From an uncultured Eggerthellaceae bacterium (lineage in GTDB: Bacteria > Actinomycetota > Coriobacteriia > Coriobacteriales > Eggerthellaceae), in NCBI GenBank assembly GCA_910584145.1, contig CAJTXX010000007.1, positions 1 through 63,434 of the forward strand: a DNA stretch of 63,434 nucleotides, written 5' to 3'. The position numbers and the translations under genes are program-made. The notes under the pieces are model-generated. The model made no database searches, was not told the DNA's origin, and saw only the letters and a program-made list of their open reading frames with translations. How positions within the stretch are numbered: position 1 is the first letter of the stretch; the number at the start of each line of letters is the position of its first letter. Shown here piece by piece: positions 35,215 through 44,324 of the stretch.

Positions 35215-36036
35215 TCAGCCGTCGATGTGCTCCCGGGGGTCGTGCAGGCTGTTCGGGGGCACGCGCACTTCATCCCATCCCATCTCGCGCAGGGCGTTCG
35301 CGGTGCGCCACGGCGGCGTGTTGCCGTCGAACGGCGCGCAGTAGCTGAGCGCCTCTACCAGCGTTATGGCGTGCATCAGGTCGGCCATCGTGTCCACGTC
35401 GGGCACGGGCGGCAGGTAGCGCGCGGCTAGGCCCGCCTCGCGGGCCTTCTGTATGTAGGCGGGCAGCACCGTCAGCCCGTCGGGGTTGTAGAACACGCCG
35501 GTGTGGTCGAACGCTGTTTCGCGCGTCCATCCTATGACCGACACGCCCATCTCCTGATCGGGTGCCAGCACGATGCCGGGCTCGTCGGCATCCATCAGCT
35601 CGTGCAGCGCGGCGAAGCCAGCCTTCACGTCGGCCACGGTGAGCGCCGGCATATCGGCTCCCATCGACAGGATGCAGTCGGCGCCGTCGTCCCAGCATTG
35701 CTGGAAGGCGTCGTTATAGTGCGCGTCGAAGATGGGGCCGGCATCGGCGATGAACGTGATGGGCCGCGGCCAGGTGCCCGCATCGGCGAACAGCTTCCGC
35801 ATGCGCTCGACATCGGCCGCAGGAGCTGTGGATATCACCAGCTCGTAGGCGTCGTCTTCCGCTTCCAGCTGATCGAAGGCTGCCATGCATATCTCCACCA
35901 CGTCGAACAGCATGCAGTGGTAGAGCGCGCTCGCCACTTCAGGCTCGAACACGCCATCTTTCAGCGTGGTCAGGCGCGTCTTCACCAACCCCGCCTCAGG
36001 CAGCTTGCTGAACAACAACAGAACATTCTTGCGCAT
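35215..36036 (-). CDS. DUF2064 / TIGR04282-type glycosyltransferase-like protein
   Basis: A 273-aa nucleotide-diphospho-sugar-transferase-fold protein of the DUF2064 family. N-terminal NVLLLFSKLPEAGLVKTRL is the family signature for nucleotide binding; ILSMGADMPALTVADVKAGF carries the metal-binding region, and GIVLAPDQEMGVSVIGW follows. The family is related to MobA/CofC-like transferases; its substrate is unknown. The start at 36036 has AAAGGAG ten bases upstream; the C-terminal about 60 residues (NTPPWRTANALREMG) are an extension. Divergent from the CoA-dehydratase-related pair. Confidence 0.8.
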   Translation of the reverse strand: MRKNVLLLFSKLPEAGLVKTRLTTLKDGVFEPEVASALYHCMLFDVVEICMAAFDQLEAEDDAYELVISTAPAADVERMRKLFADAGTWPRPITFIADAGPIFDAHYNDAFQQCWDDGADCILSMGADMPALTVADVKAGFAALHELMDADEPGIVLAPDQEMGVSVIGWTRETAFDHTGVFYNPDGLTVLPAYIQKAREAGLAARYLPPVPDVDTMADLMHAITLVEALSYCAPFDGNTPPWRTANALREMGWDEVRVPPNSLHDPREHIDG

Positions 36037-36107
36037 GCGATATATGCTCCTTTTCCGGCTCGGTCGTTTCACTATACTGGTACCACCGGTTATTCGAGGA
36101 GAGTATT

Positions 36108-37106
36108 TTGCAACATATCGAGACGATAGGCATTCCGCGGGGGTTGCTGTTCCATGAGTATGGCGTGCTGTGGCAGCGCTTCTTCGAGGAGCTGGGCTTC
36201 CGGGTACTGGTCAGCCCGCAGACCGACCGCGCGGTATTCGAAGCGGGCGAGGCGGCGAGCGTTGACGAGGTGTGCTTGGCATCGAAGGCCTACATGGGCC
36301 ACGTGGCGGCGCTGCTCGACGGCGGCCAGTGCGATGCGCTGTTCGTGCCGTCCTACGACAATGGCGACGTGCGCGCCGGATTCTGCACGAAGTATCAGAG
36401 CTTGCCCGACCTGGTGGCGGCGACATTCCGCGACCGAGGGGTGAAGCTGGTGACCATGCGGGTGCGCAGCGCGAACGACCGCAAGCGCACGCGCGGCGAG
36501 TTCATAGAGCTCGCGCGCCAACTGGGTGCGAGTCCGAAGAAGGCTATGCACGCGTACAAGGCGGCTGCTCGCGCGCAGGAGGCGGCTGATGCTGCTCGCG
36601 CCGCAGCGCAGCAGGAGACGCTGCGTCTGCTGGCGAAGTACCGCAAGGTGGCGGCGGGTGACCCCACCGGCACCGAGCAGGCCCCGCTCGCCATCCTGCT
36701 GGTGGCGCATCCCTACATCGCGCACGACCCGTACATCGCCGGCGATATCGTGGCTGCTATCGAGGGCATGGGCGCTACGGTGCTCTTCGCCGACGAAGCC
36801 GACCATGCCGCCGCGTTCAAGCGCAGCTTCGACTTCTCCGACACGCTGCCGTGGCTGATAAATCGCCAGCTTGCGGGCGCTATCCTTCAGATGCACGAGG
36901 CTATCGACGGCATCGTGCTGCTGTCGGCCTTCCCGTGCGGGCCCGATTCCATGTTCGACGACGCCATCATGCGCAACGTGCGCGGCGTGCCCATCTTGAA
37001 CCTTATGATCGACGCGCAGAGCGGCAGCGCCGGCATGGAGACGCGCATCGAGAGCTTCATAGACATACTGAGATTCAAGGGAAAGCAGGGGTACCTGGAT
37101 GCCTAG
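36108..37106 (+). CDS. 2-hydroxyacyl-CoA dehydratase activase-related protein (DUF2229)
   Basis: A 332-aa protein beginning IGIPRGLLFHEYGVLWQRFF, the hallmark of the DUF2229 group (related to activators and subunits of 2-hydroxyglutaryl-CoA dehydratase). Further marks are DEVCLASKAYMGHV, LFVPSYDNGDVRAGFC, VLLVAHPYI-like AILLVAHPYIAHD and SAFPCGPDSM. Conserved Cys residues could hold an Fe-S cluster. Start is TTG at 36108 with GAGGAGAG five bases upstream. Its end overlaps the next gene by eight bases, so the two act together. The reaction is unknown; no ASKHA ATPase activator is adjacent, which distinguishes this pair from hgdABC-type operons. Confidence 0.82.
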   Translation: MQHIETIGIPRGLLFHEYGVLWQRFFEELGFRVLVSPQTDRAVFEAGEAASVDEVCLASKAYMGHVAALLDGGQCDALFVPSYDNGDVRAGFCTKYQSLPDLVAATFRDRGVKLVTMRVRSANDRKRTRGEFIELARQLGASPKKAMHAYKAAARAQEAADAARAAAQQETLRLLAKYRKVAAGDPTGTEQAPLAILLVAHPYIAHDPYIAGDIVAAIEGMGATVLFADEADHAAAFKRSFDFSDTLPWLINRQLAGAILQMHEAIDGIVLLSAFPCGPDSMFDDAIMRNVRGVPILNLMIDAQSGSAGMETRIESFIDILRFKGKQGYLDA

Positions 37107-38352
37107 CTTGCAGAAGGCGAAAGACGTGTTGGAGCGCCTGACCCAGCCGCGCAGCGAGGACGCCACCGTGCCGGTGACGGTCAGCGACGATGTGCGCACG
37201 CAGGTGGTGTACGAGCCCGACGAGCCGCGCCGCATGCTGCCATTCCCGCATCTGCCGAAGAAGCTGCGGCGCGACCGCCACAAGCACACGTTGGTGTCGG
37301 TGTTCCGCTACGCCTATTACGACCCGGCGTTCAAATACTTCGTCGAGCAGGTGCTCGATTGCGACTACCTGCAACTGCCGAAGGCCACGAAGCGCACGAT
37401 GGAGCTGGGCATACAGAGCTCGAGCGATTACGTGTGCACGCCGTTCAAGCATATGATGGGCGACTGGATAGAAGCGCTCGAGCTGGGCGCTGACATCCTC
37501 GTGCAGGTGGGCGGCCCGTGCCGCCTCGGCTACTACGGCGAGATGCAAGAGCAGATCTTGCGCGACATGGGCTACGACTTCACCATGCTGAACTTCAGCC
37601 ACGGCATCGAGCAGGGCTACATCGGCTGGGGCAAAGAGGTGCTGCGGATGGTGAATCCCGACATAGCCATCCCCAACGGCGTGAAGCAGCTACTGGCGTG
37701 CGGTCACATGCTGACGCTGCTCGATTCTGCTCGCGATTTCTACATGGCGAACGGCGGGTTCGAGCGCGAGCCCGGGGCGTTCCGCCGCGCGTGGGAGGGC
37801 CTGATGGACGCCATGCGCGCAGCGGCCACGAAGGCTGAGATAGACGAGGCGTATCGCGCCGGCATGGAGGAGATGCGGGCCATCCCGCTCGACAAGCCGG
37901 CTGACCCGGTGCGCATCGGCATCATCGGGGAGCTGTACACAGCCATCGACGAGAACTCGAATCTGGGGCTCGACGAGAAGCTGATGGATATGGGTGTGGA
38001 GGTGCACCGCACGCTGAATTTCAGCAATCGTTACACGCACTATAACGAAGAGAACCTGCGGCGCACCATCGCGGAGTACGCCGAGTACGACATGGGGCCC
38101 ACGTCAACCATGACGCTCGCCGCGGCGAAGAAGTACGCCGAGATGGGCTTCGACGGTCTCGTGCACGCGAAATGCGCCGGCTGCACGCCCGAGATCGACT
38201 GCATCCCCGTGCTGCGCCGCATCTCGGAGGACTTCCACATACCGGTGCTGTACCTGACCTACGACACAGAGACGAGCGACACCGGCCTGATGACCCGCCT
38301 TGAAGCGTTCTACGACATGCTCGCCATGAAGAAGGCTGCCAAGCGCTGGTAG
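37099..38352 (+). CDS. 2-hydroxyacyl-CoA dehydratase-like subunit, partner of 36108
   Basis: A 417-aa protein of the CoA-dehydratase-related COG3580/3581 type. Marks: CTPFKHMMGDWIEALELGAD, VQVGGPCRLGYYGEMQEQIL, IGIIGELYTAIDENSNLGL and the Cys pair in VHAKCAGCTPEIDCIPVL, followed by PVLYLTYDTETSDTG. The spaced cysteines suggest a [4Fe-4S] site as in the dehydratase beta subunits. Overlaps the upstream gene by eight bases (translational coupling). Substrate unknown; candidates in anaerobes are amino-acid-derived 2-hydroxyacyl-CoAs, but this subgroup has no assigned reaction that I know of. Confidence 0.82.
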   Translation: MPSLQKAKDVLERLTQPRSEDATVPVTVSDDVRTQVVYEPDEPRRMLPFPHLPKKLRRDRHKHTLVSVFRYAYYDPAFKYFVEQVLDCDYLQLPKATKRTMELGIQSSSDYVCTPFKHMMGDWIEALELGADILVQVGGPCRLGYYGEMQEQILRDMGYDFTMLNFSHGIEQGYIGWGKEVLRMVNPDIAIPNGVKQLLACGHMLTLLDSARDFYMANGGFEREPGAFRRAWEGLMDAMRAAATKAEIDEAYRAGMEEMRAIPLDKPADPVRIGIIGELYTAIDENSNLGLDEKLMDMGVEVHRTLNFSNRYTHYNEENLRRTIAEYAEYDMGPTSTMTLAAAKKYAEMGFDGLVHAKCAGCTPEIDCIPVLRRISEDFHIPVLYLTYDTETSDTGLMTRLEAFYDMLAMKKAAKRW

Positions 38353-38527
38353 GACGGATGCTGCTGCGCCGGGTGGTCGGTGGTACGGGCGGGCGAGTGA
38401 AGGTGCTGCTGCGCGCGGATGCTCGGGCGCTGGCTCGGTTCGACCCGTAAGGAGCCCGCTCGCCGAGGTGCGGATAGCGGAGCTTTGCGTGAGATGGTCG
38501 GGATGCTCTTCGGGTTGGAGCGATGAT

Positions 38528-38611
38528 TGGTAGGGGTGGCGGGACTCGAACCCGCACGCCTTTCGGCAGAGGTTTTTAAGACCTCGGTGTCTGCCATTCC
38601 ACCACACCCCC
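38528..38611 (-). tRNA. tRNA-Leu (UAA)
   Basis: Minus-strand cloverleaf of 84 nt with encoded CCA. Acceptor GGGGGTG pairs with CACCCCT (one G-U), the anticodon stem GAGGT / ACCTC encloses the loop CTTAAAA (anticodon TAA), the T-arm is GCGGGTTCGAGTCCCGC, and a variable arm (TGCCGAAAGGCG region) marks a class II tRNA. No other tRNA is in the window. Confidence 0.96.
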
Positions 38612-38794
38612 ACACAGGAGATTCTATCAGGTCAGAAAACCGCGGGCACGGCAACCGCCGAATATCCCACGCGAAACGTGTTCGACACCCACGGGTTGCG
38701 GCGCTCGGTTGCCAGAACTCTGGCGGGGATTTCTTCCATGCTCGGGGATTTTGAGTAGAATCTGTCTACAGGACCGCACGACCGGAGGGATGCT

Positions 38795-39286
38795 ATGCGT
38801 GAATTGCCATCTGAGAAGCTCGACCCCCGCATCAAGAACGTCTGGCGCATCAATGACGCCATTTGGATCATCATCACGTTCTTGTGTTGCTTCGTCCCGT
38901 TCGCTATCGCAGCGGCTGCTGAGCCGGATGAAGGGTGGATACCCATCGTGCTGCTAGCAGAGGCTGTGGTGTTCGGTGCATTACTGGTGCTGTTCGTGGT
39001 GATCTTGCCACCCATCCGCCATATGCGCTGGCGCTATCAGCTGAATGGCGATTTCCTCGATATCGCGAAGGGGATCATCTGGCGCAAGCGCTATATCATC
39101 CCGTTCATCCGTGTGCAGAACACCGACACGCGCCAAGGGCCCGTTCTGCGGATGTTCGGCCTGTCCAGCGTCACGGTGGCGACGGCGGCAGGCGAGCACG
39201 AGATACCCGGCATCAGGACCGAGCAAGCCGAGCAGCTGCGCGACCGCGCCGCCGAGTTCGCCCGCATCGCGCGCGAGGATGTATAG
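38795..39286 (+). CDS. bacterial PH-domain membrane protein (YdbS-like)
   Basis: A 163-aa protein with two membrane segments (IWIIITFLCCFVPFAIAAAA; VLLAEAVVFGALLVLFVVIL) and a bPH_2 domain: RYQLNGDFLDIAKGIIWRK, IPFIRVQNTDTRQGP, FGLSSVTVATAAGEHEIPGI. These are the marks of YdbS. ATG follows GGAGGG. Its stop TAG is immediately followed by the ATG of the larger PH protein. In Bacillus the ydbS-ydbT pair is linked to resistance to bacteriocins; no such function is shown here. Confidence 0.85.
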   Translation: MRELPSEKLDPRIKNVWRINDAIWIIITFLCCFVPFAIAAAAEPDEGWIPIVLLAEAVVFGALLVLFVVILPPIRHMRWRYQLNGDFLDIAKGIIWRKRYIIPFIRVQNTDTRQGPVLRMFGLSSVTVATAAGEHEIPGIRTEQAEQLRDRAAEFARIAREDV

Positions 39287-41218
39287 ATGACGGGCGCATA
39301 CGACGAGATGTACGGCGTGCCGGCGACGCCGCAGCAAGCGCAACAGCCGCAGCCGGCAGCGCAGCCTCAGGTAGCGGCAGCGCAGCAAGCGGCCCAAGCA
39401 GCGCCCCAGCCGGTTGTGCAGCAGCCGGCACCGCAGGCAGCACCCCAGCAGCCTATCCAGCCGTTCGGGCAGGAGGGCGGCCTGCCCGCGTACCATGTGC
39501 ACCATAGCTACATCTGGCTGGGCACCATCCGCAGCATGTTGGCGGTGCTGTTCGTGCTCCTCGTCACGTCGTTCTCCTCGGTGGCTGGCGTCATCGACGA
39601 GATCGGGTATTCGGGGCTGGGCATGCTGAGCGTCGTGCTCGGCGGCGTAGGCGTGCTGTTCCTCGTGGTGGTGGGCCTGGTGGTGCTCGTGCACGTGCTG
39701 GCGTATCGGCGCTTGTACTTCACGCTGGGGCCGAACGAGTTCAGCCTGTACAGCGGCATCATCACGAAGAAGCGGGTGCACGTCTCCTACGACCGTGTGC
39801 AGTCGGTCGACGCGCGTGCCAGCTTGGTGCAGCGCGTGTTCGGCGTGTGCAACGTGTTCATCGACACGGCGGGCGGCGCCTCGAACAAGGCTGTCATCGT
39901 GCCGTATGTCACGAAGGTGCAGGCAACATGGCTGACCTCTGAGCTGTACGCGCGCAAGCGCCAGGCGCTCCAGCCGCAGGCCGCAGCCGCGCAGCCCGTG
40001 CCCGGTCAAGCTCAGCCGGCCGCAACGGGCAACCTGCTCGACTACGGCAAGGAAGCGTGGGATGAGGTAGGCGGCATCTTCGCCGGTGCGCCCATGCAGG
40101 AAGCGGCTCCCAGCTTCGAGTATGGCCTGAGCAACAAGCAGCTGTTCCTGTCCGGCCTCTCCAACAACACGTCGTTCGCGCTGTTCGTGCTGGGCTTCTT
40201 GCTTGCTTTGGCGCAGATCGCCGGCTTCGTGTTCGAGGCGTTCCCCGATGAGTCGAACAGCGTGATGGGATCCCTCACCGTGCCAGCGCCCGACTTGCTG
40301 ACCGGCGCGGGCCTGGTCGCCTCCATCGTTGGGATCGTGGTGCTGTTGCTGGTCGTCTGGGTCGTCTCGGCGGCGAGCCAGTGCCTCAACTTCGGCGGCT
40401 TCCGCGCACGCCGCGTGGGCGACCGCGTGGAGGTGGAGCGCGGCCTGCTCCAGCATTCGCGCCAATCCATCAGCATCCAACGCGTGCAGGCGGTAGTGGT
40501 GAAGCAGTCGGTCATCCGCCGGCTGATCGGCTACTGCGAGGTGTCGCTCGACAAGATCGACGCCGAGTCGGGCGACGATTCCGGCCAGAAGAACGGCCTG
40601 AACACGAGCGGCGTGATCGTCCACCCCTTCTGCAAGCTGGCCGACGTGCCGGGCATCTTGCAGGGCCTCGTGCCCGAATACGCCGGCATCCCGCAAGACC
40701 GCACGCCGGTGGCACCGGTGGCGCTGCGCCGCGGGCTCATCCGCCGCTGCATCATCCAGGGTGGCGGCTTCTGGATGGCGGTGTGCGTGGCTGTGCTCCA
40801 GATCATGATGAACGTGCTGTTCGCCCCCGGCTCCGACCTCACCGTCAACTCCGCTGCTGAGGATGCGTTGCTCCTCGGCTGGGCGAATGTCGTCTGTTAT
40901 GCCCTGTATGCGGTGGCCGCTGCCATATTCGCCTTGGATATCGTCAGCGCGGTGAAGTGGGCCCGTGAATCGGGCTTCGCCGTGAACCGGCAGTTCATGA
41001 AGGTGGTGAACGGCGGCCTGTCGCGCGAGGAGCGCAGCTTCCCGCGCAACAAGATACAGTACGGCAGCACGCGCACGAATCCGTTCCAGCGCATGGCGAA
41101 GGTGGCTACCATCTGCGCCCGCACAGCGGCTGGCGTGGGCGGCACCACCATCGTGCTGTGGGATGTGACGCAGGAGGATGCAGAGAGGTGGCTCGATTGG
41201 GTGCGCCCGCGTTCGTGA
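39287..41218 (+). CDS. large PH-domain membrane protein (YdbT-like)
   Basis: A 643-aa protein. The first about 65 residues are Gln/Pro/Ala-rich low complexity and cytosolic. Then come three blocks of a membrane hairpin plus a bPH_2 domain, with repeated marks YFTLGPNEFSLYSGIITKK...YDRVQSVDARASLVQRVFG, RVGDRVEVERGLLQHSRQSI...QRVQAVVVKQSVIRRL, and a last degenerate copy before the C-terminus. YdbT-type proteins are the partner of YdbS; the pair starts directly after the other with no gap. The Gln-rich head is not part of the typical family. Confidence 0.84.
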   Translation: MTGAYDEMYGVPATPQQAQQPQPAAQPQVAAAQQAAQAAPQPVVQQPAPQAAPQQPIQPFGQEGGLPAYHVHHSYIWLGTIRSMLAVLFVLLVTSFSSVAGVIDEIGYSGLGMLSVVLGGVGVLFLVVVGLVVLVHVLAYRRLYFTLGPNEFSLYSGIITKKRVHVSYDRVQSVDARASLVQRVFGVCNVFIDTAGGASNKAVIVPYVTKVQATWLTSELYARKRQALQPQAAAAQPVPGQAQPAATGNLLDYGKEAWDEVGGIFAGAPMQEAAPSFEYGLSNKQLFLSGLSNNTSFALFVLGFLLALAQIAGFVFEAFPDESNSVMGSLTVPAPDLLTGAGLVASIVGIVVLLLVVWVVSAASQCLNFGGFRARRVGDRVEVERGLLQHSRQSISIQRVQAVVVKQSVIRRLIGYCEVSLDKIDAESGDDSGQKNGLNTSGVIVHPFCKLADVPGILQGLVPEYAGIPQDRTPVAPVALRRGLIRRCIIQGGGFWMAVCVAVLQIMMNVLFAPGSDLTVNSAAEDALLLGWANVVCYALYAVAAAIFALDIVSAVKWARESGFAVNRQFMKVVNGGLSREERSFPRNKIQYGSTRTNPFQRMAKVATICARTAAGVGGTTIVLWDVTQEDAERWLDWVRPRS

Positions 41219-41264
41219 GTGCTACAATCGGGTGCACGATCCATAACGGAAAACGGAGGTGCTC

Positions 41265-42533
41265 ATGCCGCGCGCTATGACGATGGCCGAGAAGATATTG
41301 GCTGCCCACGCCGGGTTGGACGAGGTGGAACCGGGGCAGCTCATCGAATGCGACCTCGACTTGGTGCTGGCGAACGACGTGACGGCTCCCATCGCCATCC
41401 GCACGGCGAAGCAGATATCCGGCGAGGTATTCGACCCTGAGCGCGTGGTGCTGGTGCCCGACCATTACGTCCCCAACAAGGACATAAAGAGCGCCGAGCA
41501 GGCGAAGGTCGTGCGCGAGTTCGCTCGAGAGCAGGGTATCACGCACTTCTACGAGGTAGGATGCATGGGCGTCGAGCATGCGCTGCTGCCCGAGCAGGGC
41601 GTGGTGGGGGCGGGCGACCTCATCATCGGCGCCGACAGCCACACGTGCACCTACGGCGCGCTGGGCGCGTTCAGCACCGGTGTGGGATCCACTGACGCAG
41701 GTGTGGGCATGGCCACCGGCAAAGCGTGGTTCAAGGTGCCCGAGACGATCAAGTTCGTGGTGGACGGGCAGCTCGCGCCGGGTGTTTCAGGCAAGGACGT
41801 CATCCTGCATATCATCGGGCTGATCGGCGTCGACGGCGCGCTGTACAAGGCGATGGAATTCACCGGCAGCGCTATCGAGGCGCTCCCGATGGACGAGCGG
41901 CAGTCCATATCGAACATGGCTATCGAGGCTGGCGGCAAGGCGGGCCTGATACCGGTCGACGACGTTACGCGCGCTTATATGGATGGCCGCACCGAGCGCC
42001 CCTATACCGCGTACTATTCCGACCCCGACGCGCAGTTCGCGCAGGTCGTGCGCATCGACGCGGCCGATATCGTGCCTACGGTGGCCTTCCCGCACCTGCC
42101 GAGCAACACGCGCCCGGTGGCCGAGGCGCGCCACGTGACGATAGATCAGGCGGTCATCGGCAGTTGCACGAACGGCCGCTTGGACGACATGCGCCAGGCC
42201 GCCGAGGTGCTGCGTGGGCGCACGGTGCACCCCGATGTGCGCTGCATCGTCATCCCCGCGACGCAGCAGGTGTATCGCCAGTGCATCGACGAGGGCCTGA
42301 TGGATGTGTTCCTCGATGCGAACTGCGCCGTCAGCACGCCCACGTGCGGGCCGTGCCTGGGCGGCTATATGGGCATCCTGGCCGCGGGCGAGCGCGCCAT
42401 CGCCACCACGAACCGCAACTTCGTGGGCCGCATGGGCGATCCCACGAGCGAGGTGTACCTGTCCTCGCCTGCGGTGGCTGCCGCGAGCGCCGTGCTCGGC
42501 CACATCGGCTTGCCAGAGGACTTGATTTCGTAA
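41265..42533 (+). CDS. leuC: 3-isopropylmalate dehydratase large subunit (LeuC)
   Basis: Aconitase-family enzyme of leucine synthesis, 422 aa, the short archaeal/clostridial-type chain. Cluster cysteines are in IGSCTNGRLDD and TPTCGPCLGGYMG; other marks are MTMAEKILAAHAG, VPDHYVPNKD, GADSHTCTYGALGAFSTGVGS-like segments and ATTNRNFVGRMG. GGAGG is five bases before ATG 41265; an ATG at 41277 is an alternative. Heads leuC-leuD-leuB. A 193-base gap without a gene or clear signal separates it from leuD. leuA is not in the window. No leucine leader peptide is seen in the 46 bases before leuC. Confidence 0.95.
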   Translation: MPRAMTMAEKILAAHAGLDEVEPGQLIECDLDLVLANDVTAPIAIRTAKQISGEVFDPERVVLVPDHYVPNKDIKSAEQAKVVREFAREQGITHFYEVGCMGVEHALLPEQGVVGAGDLIIGADSHTCTYGALGAFSTGVGSTDAGVGMATGKAWFKVPETIKFVVDGQLAPGVSGKDVILHIIGLIGVDGALYKAMEFTGSAIEALPMDERQSISNMAIEAGGKAGLIPVDDVTRAYMDGRTERPYTAYYSDPDAQFAQVVRIDAADIVPTVAFPHLPSNTRPVAEARHVTIDQAVIGSCTNGRLDDMRQAAEVLRGRTVHPDVRCIVIPATQQVYRQCIDEGLMDVFLDANCAVSTPTCGPCLGGYMGILAAGERAIATTNRNFVGRMGDPTSEVYLSSPAVAAASAVLGHIGLPEDLIS

Positions 42534-42726
42534 GAAACGGCTCGGTTGTGGCAGAAAAGTGCCGCGAATAGACGGATTGGGCGTAAGGCGTGCGAAATCG
42601 GAGCACAGCGAGAACGGAAACGGCCGTTCAGAGGCTTGGGCCGATTCGAGAAGCTGAGCCGGGAAGCGCGAACTCGTCTACTCGATGCGATTTTGTGCCA
42701 CGATGATTGAGATACGGAGGTTTTAG

Positions 42727-43221
42727 GTGAAATTCGAAGGTACCGTTTTCCGCTATGGGCGCGACATCGACACCGATGTCATCATCCCGGCGCGTTATCT
42801 GAACACGTCCGACCCGCAAGAGCTGGCGGCGCACTGCATGGAAGACCTGGACACGACGTTCGTTGAGCGCGTGCAGCCCGGCGATATCATCGTGGCCGAC
42901 GAGAACTTCGGCTGCGGCAGCAGCCGCGAGCATGCGCCCATCGCCATCAAGGCCGCCGGTGTGGACGCCGTCATAGCCAAGAGCTTCGCGCGCATCTTCT
43001 ACCGCAATGCGATCAATACCGGCCTGGCCATCTTGGAATGCCCAGAGGCGGTGGACGCCATCAGTGACGGCGACACGGTGGCGGTGGATGCCGATACCGG
43101 CGTCATCACCGATGTGACGACTGGCCAGACGTTCCAGGCGCAGCCGTTCCCGCCGTTCATCGCTGAGATCATCGAGAAGGGCGGTCTGGTGAATCGCTGG
43201 AAGGAGAAGCTGGCACGATGA
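42727..43221 (+). CDS. leuD: 3-isopropylmalate dehydratase small subunit (LeuD)
   Basis: Swivelling-domain subunit, 164 aa. Marks: GRDIDTDVIIPARYL, DENFGCGSSREHAPIAIK, AKSFARIFYRNAINTGL and FPPFIAEII. GTG start at 42727 with GGAGG upstream. Overlaps leuB by four bases (ATGA). It forms the heterodimer with LeuC, interconverting 2- and 3-isopropylmalate. Confidence 0.95.
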   Translation: MKFEGTVFRYGRDIDTDVIIPARYLNTSDPQELAAHCMEDLDTTFVERVQPGDIIVADENFGCGSSREHAPIAIKAAGVDAVIAKSFARIFYRNAINTGLAILECPEAVDAISDGDTVAVDADTGVITDVTTGQTFQAQPFPPFIAEIIEKGGLVNRWKEKLAR

Positions 43222-44324
43222 CAACGTACAAGCTCTGCTTGCTGCCGGGCGATGGGATCGGCCCCGAGATCATCGCCGAGGGCGTGAAGGTGCTGGATGC
43301 CGTGGGTCGGAAGTACGGCGTGCAGTTCGATTACACGGAAGCGCTGATCGGCGGGTGCGCCATCGATGCGTGCGGCACGGCGCTGCCGGACGAGACCCTC
43401 GCGGTGGCGAAAGCGAGCGATGCGGTGCTGCTCGCGGCGGTGGGCGGCCCGAAGTGGGACACGACCGACCCGGAGCAGCCGCGGCCCGAGCAGGGGCTGC
43501 TCGGCATCCGTAAGGGGCTCGAGCTGTACACGAACCTGCGGCCGGTGCAGATCTTCTCGGCGCTGTCGGAGGCGTCTACGCTGAAGCCTGAGGTGATCGA
43601 TGGCGTCGATCTGATGATGGTGCGCGAGCTGACCGGTGGCGTGTACTTCGGCATGCGCGAGCGCTTCTACGACGAAGAGGGCGCCGGGCTGGACGGCTCA
43701 AACGGTCAGCGCGCCTACGACACGATGGAATACCGCGAGTACGAGATCGACCGCATCGCACGCCAAGCATTCGAGGCCGCGCGCAAGCGCCGCGGCAAGG
43801 TGACCAGCGTGGACAAGGCGAACGTGCTGGAATCGAGCCGCCTGTGGCGCGAGATCGTGCATGCCATCCACGATGCGGACTATCCGGACGTGGAGCTGGA
43901 AGACATACTGGTGGACAACTGCGCCATGCAGCTGATAACCCGCCCGGCTGATTTCGACGTCATGGTCACCGAGAACATGTTCGGGGACATCCTCTCCGAC
44001 GAGGCGGCGCAGATAACCGGCTCGCTTGGCATGCTGGCGAGCGCGAGCTTGGGCGACAGCACGGCGCTCTACGAGCCGAGCCACGGCAGCGCGCCGGATA
44101 TCGCTGGTCGAGGCATCGCGAATCCGCTGGCGCAGATCCTGTCGTGCGAGATGATGCTGCGCTACAGCTTCGACATGCAGGATGCCGCCGACGATGTGCG
44201 CCGCGCCGTGACTGAAGTGCTCGACGCGGGGTGGCGCACGGGCGATATCGCCTGCGCCGACACACCGGCAGACAAGGTGGTAGGCACCGCGCGCATGGGC
44301 GATCTGGTGGTGGAGCGGCTTTAG
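43218..44324 (+). CDS. leuB: 3-isopropylmalate dehydrogenase (LeuB)
   Basis: NAD-dependent oxidative decarboxylation of 3-isopropylmalate, 368 aa. N-terminal LCLLPGDGIGPEI, substrate-loop LGIRKGLELYTNLRPVQ, active-site REL(T)GGVYFG and TVDKANVL-like VTSVDKANVLESS, Mg-binding ENMFGDILSDEA and cofactor loop LYEPSHGSAPDIAGRGIANP are all present. ATG overlaps the leuD stop. Its stop overlaps the stop of the convergent serine-hydrolase gene by four bases. Confidence 0.96.
   Translation: MTTYKLCLLPGDGIGPEIIAEGVKVLDAVGRKYGVQFDYTEALIGGCAIDACGTALPDETLAVAKASDAVLLAAVGGPKWDTTDPEQPRPEQGLLGIRKGLELYTNLRPVQIFSALSEASTLKPEVIDGVDLMMVRELTGGVYFGMRERFYDEEGAGLDGSNGQRAYDTMEYREYEIDRIARQAFEAARKRRGKVTSVDKANVLESSRLWREIVHAIHDADYPDVELEDILVDNCAMQLITRPADFDVMVTENMFGDILSDEAAQITGSLGMLASASLGDSTALYEPSHGSAPDIAGRGIANPLAQILSCEMMLRYSFDMQDAADDVRRAVTEVLDAGWRTGDIACADTPADKVVGTARMGDLVVERL

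Noticed and set aside
41219..41264. Leucine attenuator before leuC
   Set aside because: Only 46 bases separate the previous gene from leuC; no leader peptide or terminator is present.
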